NCBI GenBank assembly: GCA_025935435.1
Contig: JAICVH010000098.1
Location: 1-7,785, forward strand
Source of the DNA: Burkholderiales bacterium
GTDB lineage: Bacteria; Pseudomonadota; Gammaproteobacteria; Burkholderiales; Casimicrobiaceae
Length of the DNA stretch: 7,785 bases
Reading direction: 5' to 3'
Positions within the stretch are counted from its first letter, which is position 1; each line of letters begins with the position of its first letter. This document shows positions 5,369 to 7,785 of the stretch, in pieces. Both the position numbers and the translations under genes were made by a program. The notes below the pieces were generated by a model, which saw nothing but the letters and a program-made list of their open reading frames with translations, was not told the origin of the DNA and made no database searches.

Positions 5369-6708
5369 CCACGTACGCCGAGAAGACGGCGCGACTTCGA
5401 CGCGATCTGGACGTGGCCCAACGCCTTGGCGCAGGACGTGTTGGCCTCGCCAAATCGACGTCCAACCTGTTTCGCGAACGGCAGCGACGTCGACCGCGTA
5501 TCGACCTCGGGCATTTCAATCAGGTGCTTCGCGTCGATGCAACGGAGGACACGGTCGAAGCCGAAGGCATGACGACGTTCGCCGATCTTGCCGACGCGAC
5601 GCTCGGTCTCGGCGCCATGCCGCTCGTCGTGCCGCAGCTCAAATCGATCACACTCGGGGGTGCCGTCGCGGGTGTCGGCATCGAGGCCACCTCGTTTCGG
5701 CACGGCCTGGTGCACGACACGATCACCGCGATGGACATTCTCACCGGCGATGGCGTGATCGTCAGCTGTACGGCGAACAACGAGCATCGCGACTTGTTTC
5801 ACGGCTTTCCCAACTCGTACGGGACGCTCGGCTACGCGCTCAAGCTGACCGCGCGAACGATGCCTGTCAAGCGTTATGTGCGCGTCATGCACACGCGCCA
5901 CGACGATGTGGACATTTTTTTCGCCGACGTCGCCCGACGCTCGAAGGACGAAGCCGTCGACTTCCTCGACGGCGTCGTGTTTGGACCGCGCGACATGGTG
6001 CTGTCGTGCGGAACGTTCATCGACGACGCGCCTTACGTCAGCGATTACACGTACGAGCGCATCTATTACCAGTCGTTGCGCGACAAGCGGGTCGACTACC
6101 TGACCGCGCGCGATTACCTGTGGCGCTGGGATACCGACTGGTTCTGGTGCTCGAAAAATGTCGGCGCTCAGCATCCATTCGTCCGACGCCTTCTCGGGAG
6201 GAAACGCCTCAATTCGATCACCTACCAGAAAATCATGCGCTGGAATGCGCGCTGGGGCGTCATGGGCCGGGTGAACCGGCTTCGCGGCGTTCACGCGGAA
6301 GCCGTGATCCAGGACGTCGACATCCCGCTGGCGCGCGCGCACGAATTTCTCGACTTCCTTTTGACCGAGGTTCAGGTTCTGCCGATCTGGATCTGTCCGA
6401 TCTGCGCGCCTGACCCGGCCAACGAAGCAACGCTGTACCCGCTGCCGAGCGCGACGCTGTCGGTGAATTTCGGCTTCTGGGATACCGTAGCGTCCCGTGA
6501 ACGGCGCGAACGCGGCTTCGTCAACCGCAAGATCGAGCGCAGAGTCACCGCCCTCGGCGGTGTCAAGTCGCTGTATTCGGATTCGTACTTCGGCGAGGAC
6601 GAGTTCTGGTCGATCTACAACCGGCCTGCCTATCAGGCGTTGAAAGCGCGCTACGATCCGCGCGGAGCGCTCGGCGATCTGTATTCGAAGTGCGTATCGC
6701 GCGCCTGA
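5365..6708 (+). CDS. DHCR24-like FAD-dependent C=C reductase/oxidase
   Basis: This is a 447-residue FAD-binding protein of the VAO/PCMH family that looks related over its whole length to human delta-24 sterol reductase. Landmarks are an FAD-loop region LAKSTSNLF (28-36), GGAVAGVGIEATS (98-110, human GGLIMGTGIESSS), NSYGTLGY (150-157), LPIWICP (339-345, human YPIWLCP), and LYSDSYFGEDEFW (403-415) near the C-terminus. No residue typical of covalent FAD attachment is apparent in the first FAD loop, so FAD is probably held non-covalently. The family includes mycobacterial TmsA/BfaA (Rv0449c), which reduces the methylene group of 10-methylene-stearoyl lipids. A matching role after the upstream methyltransferase is the best inference. 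The GTG start at 5365 overlaps the preceding TGA as GTGA. No Shine-Dalgarno site is visible, so translation probably depends on re-initiation. The frame is open back to 5149, but that part overlaps the methyltransferase gene. Substrate and cofactor are unknown. Confidence 0.88.
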   Translation: MTTYAEKTARLRRDLDVAQRLGAGRVGLAKSTSNLFRERQRRRPRIDLGHFNQVLRVDATEDTVEAEGMTTFADLADATLGLGAMPLVVPQLKSITLGGAVAGVGIEATSFRHGLVHDTITAMDILTGDGVIVSCTANNEHRDLFHGFPNSYGTLGYALKLTARTMPVKRYVRVMHTRHDDVDIFFADVARRSKDEAVDFLDGVVFGPRDMVLSCGTFIDDAPYVSDYTYERIYYQSLRDKRVDYLTARDYLWRWDTDWFWCSKNVGAQHPFVRRLLGRKRLNSITYQKIMRWNARWGVMGRVNRLRGVHAEAVIQDVDIPLARAHEFLDFLLTEVQVLPIWICPICAPDPANEATLYPLPSATLSVNFGFWDTVASRERRERGFVNRKIERRVTALGGVKSLYSDSYFGEDEFWSIYNRPAYQALKARYDPRGALGDLYSKCVSRA

Positions 6709-6718
6709 TCCTGGCGCC

Positions 6719-6742
6719 AACTGACCATCCGCCGGGTCGGTT
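6719..6742 (+). terminator. Hairpin between convergent genes, weak terminator candidate
   Basis: AACTGACC (6719-6726) pairs with GGTCGGTT (6735-6742) over eight base pairs, one of them a U-G pair in the plus-strand RNA, around an eight-base loop. It lies just after the flavoprotein stop. On the minus strand the wobble becomes a C-A mismatch, so the hairpin is better for plus-strand transcripts. No T-run follows, so it is not a classical intrinsic terminator. Confidence 0.3.
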
Positions 6743-7785
6743 CAGCCGCCCATCGACGTGATCACTTCGCGCAGCTTGCCGCTGCGTGGATCCGCGAGTG
6801 GCGGCTGCGCGTCCAGCGCCAACTCGACATTGTCGAGCGCCTGGTGCGACAGGTAAGCGTGGAGCGCGCGCCGCGTCGCGGCGAATTCGGCGTCGCGCTC
6901 GCCCGGTTCCGCTGCGTCCAGTCGCACAGCGATGCGGTCTGATGCGGTTTGGACAAGCTGAAAGCGATGACCGGCGATTGCGTCCTCCACGACCGTGGTG
7001 ACCGCAAGCGGCGACAGCGGCACGACCGCGCCGTCTCGCGCGCGAAGCATGAGCACGTCGTCGCGGCGGCCTTCCGCGCGAATCGCCGGCAACGGGCTCC
7101 CGCACGTGCAGGCCTCCGGTTTAACGACGACGCTGTCGCCCAGGTCGTAGCGCACGATGGGCTGTACACGGTTCGCCAGATTGGTCACCAGGACGCTGTG
7201 CGATGTCTCGCCCGGCGGTGTCGGGCGGTAGTCGCGATCCACGGGCTCGAGGACTACCCAGTCCGCGTTCACATGCAGCCAGCCCGCAGCGCATGAATAC
7301 GCGATGCTCATGCACTCGGATGCGCCGTATTCGTTGATCAGCGCGCTGCCGAATGCCTGCTCGATTGCAAGCGCTGTGGACGGCGCGAGACATTCGCCTC
7401 CCGACCAGATACATGCCGGGGCGATACGCAGTCGCCCGGCACGTTGTTCGACCGCAAGCATTGCGAGCGTCGTCGGATAACTGGCGAGAAACGCGGGCTG
7501 GTAGTCGTTCAACGCGTCGACCAGCGTCGCCAGCGGATCCATGACCGAGAACGCGCGCGCGGTGGGAAACGGGCTGCCGCGGCACATCCGCTGCCAGGAC
7601 GCGATGCTCGCAAAATGATCGCCGGTCGCAGCGACCAGCGCTGCGCGCCCGCCATGCGTGAGATATCCGAGCGCGTAGCGGCCGGCGAGCGCGGGCGCCT
7701 GCAACTGCACGCCGATCAACGCATCGTAAATCGCGAGGGCGCCGGCGTCCTGCACGAAGATCCCAGGCTCGCCGGTGCTGCCGGA
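6742..7785 (-). CDS. PaaK-like adenylate-forming acid-CoA ligase, N-terminus cut by window edge
   Basis: It belongs to the ANL superfamily and resembles the phenylacetate-CoA ligase/coenzyme F390 synthetase group. These enzymes activate a carboxylic acid with ATP to an acyl-adenylate and often pass it to CoA. The last 347 residues are visible and begin inside the ATP-binding P-loop, SGSTGEPG (visible residues 1-8). Other core motifs are NEYGASE (151-157), RYDLGD (212-217), a CTCG pair of cysteines (226-229) typical of the PaaK group's metal-binding site, and SGKLREV (335-341) with the C-terminal lysine expected for adenylation. All catalytic motifs seen are intact. The substrate cannot be told. 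It converges on the flavoprotein gene with 33 bases between stop codons, so it is not in the lipid operon. The start and upstream neighbours lie outside the window. Confidence 0.87.
   Translation of the reverse strand, partial: SGSTGEPGIFVQDAGALAIYDALIGVQLQAPALAGRYALGYLTHGGRAALVAATGDHFASIASWQRMCRGSPFPTARAFSVMDPLATLVDALNDYQPAFLASYPTTLAMLAVEQRAGRLRIAPACIWSGGECLAPSTALAIEQAFGSALINEYGASECMSIAYSCAAGWLHVNADWVVLEPVDRDYRPTPPGETSHSVLVTNLANRVQPIVRYDLGDSVVVKPEACTCGSPLPAIRAEGRRDDVLMLRARDGAVVPLSPLAVTTVVEDAIAGHRFQLVQTASDRIAVRLDAAEPGERDAEFAATRRALHAYLSHQALDNVELALDAQPPLADPRSGKLREVITSMGG

Noticed and set aside
5353..6720. Long open frame of 455 codons on the minus strand, opposite the flavoprotein gene
   Set aside because: It is composition-driven: rich in Arg, Val, Asp and Ala with no recognisable domain, while the plus strand encodes a protein with clear full-length homology to DHCR24.
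1..7785. Mobile elements, CRISPR arrays, tRNA or rRNA genes
   Set aside because: No transposase or integrase motifs, terminal repeats, regularly spaced repeats or tRNA/rRNA-like sequences were recognised by eye.

Overview
The window is GC-rich and almost fully coding. Protein-level resemblance, together with GTG starts and short intergenic gaps, suggests a beta-proteobacterium of the Burkholderia/Paraburkholderia/Caballeronia group. This placement is inferred from gene content and style; no rRNA or other marker gene is present. I see no tRNA, rRNA, insertion sequence, CRISPR array, integrase or attachment site.

Layout from left to right: (1) 1-1784, minus strand: a large MscS-family mechanosensitive channel of the YbiO type, cut off at its C-terminus by the window edge. 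(2) 1835-2293, plus strand: a small stand-alone PAS sensor protein whose PAS core resembles the haem PAS of FixL, divergent from the channel gene across 50 bases. (3) 2309-3895, minus strand: an E. coli-type glutamate-cysteine ligase (gshA), convergent with the PAS gene. (4) 3896-4102: a divergent control region of 207 bases holding two imperfect inverted repeats and weak promoter-like sites. (5) 4103-5368, plus strand: a cyclopropane-fatty-acid-synthase-like SAM methyltransferase. (6) 5365-6708, plus strand: a full-length flavoprotein related to human DHCR24 (delta-24 sterol reductase), overlapping the methyltransferase by a GTGA junction. (7) 6742-7785, minus strand: a PaaK-like adenylate-forming enzyme, cut off at its N-terminus, convergent with the flavoprotein gene.

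The most interesting unit is the two-gene operon at 4103-6708. An enzyme of the family that methylates a C=C bond in phospholipid acyl chains is translationally coupled to a flavoprotein of a family that reduces an isolated C=C bond. Mycobacteria use a comparable pair (TmsB/TmsA, also called BfaB/BfaA) to make 10-methyl-branched fatty acids through a 10-methylene intermediate. The methyltransferase here keeps the classical E. coli Cfa active-site residues, whereas the actinobacterial TmsB sequence as I recall it does not. The product could therefore be a methyl-branched, cyclopropane-derived or otherwise modified lipid.

The neighbours share an envelope and stress theme: an osmotic-safety channel, a PAS sensor, glutathione synthesis and membrane-lipid modification. 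The gshA gene and the lipid operon fire outward from one shared control region, which suggests joint regulation. That link is inference.
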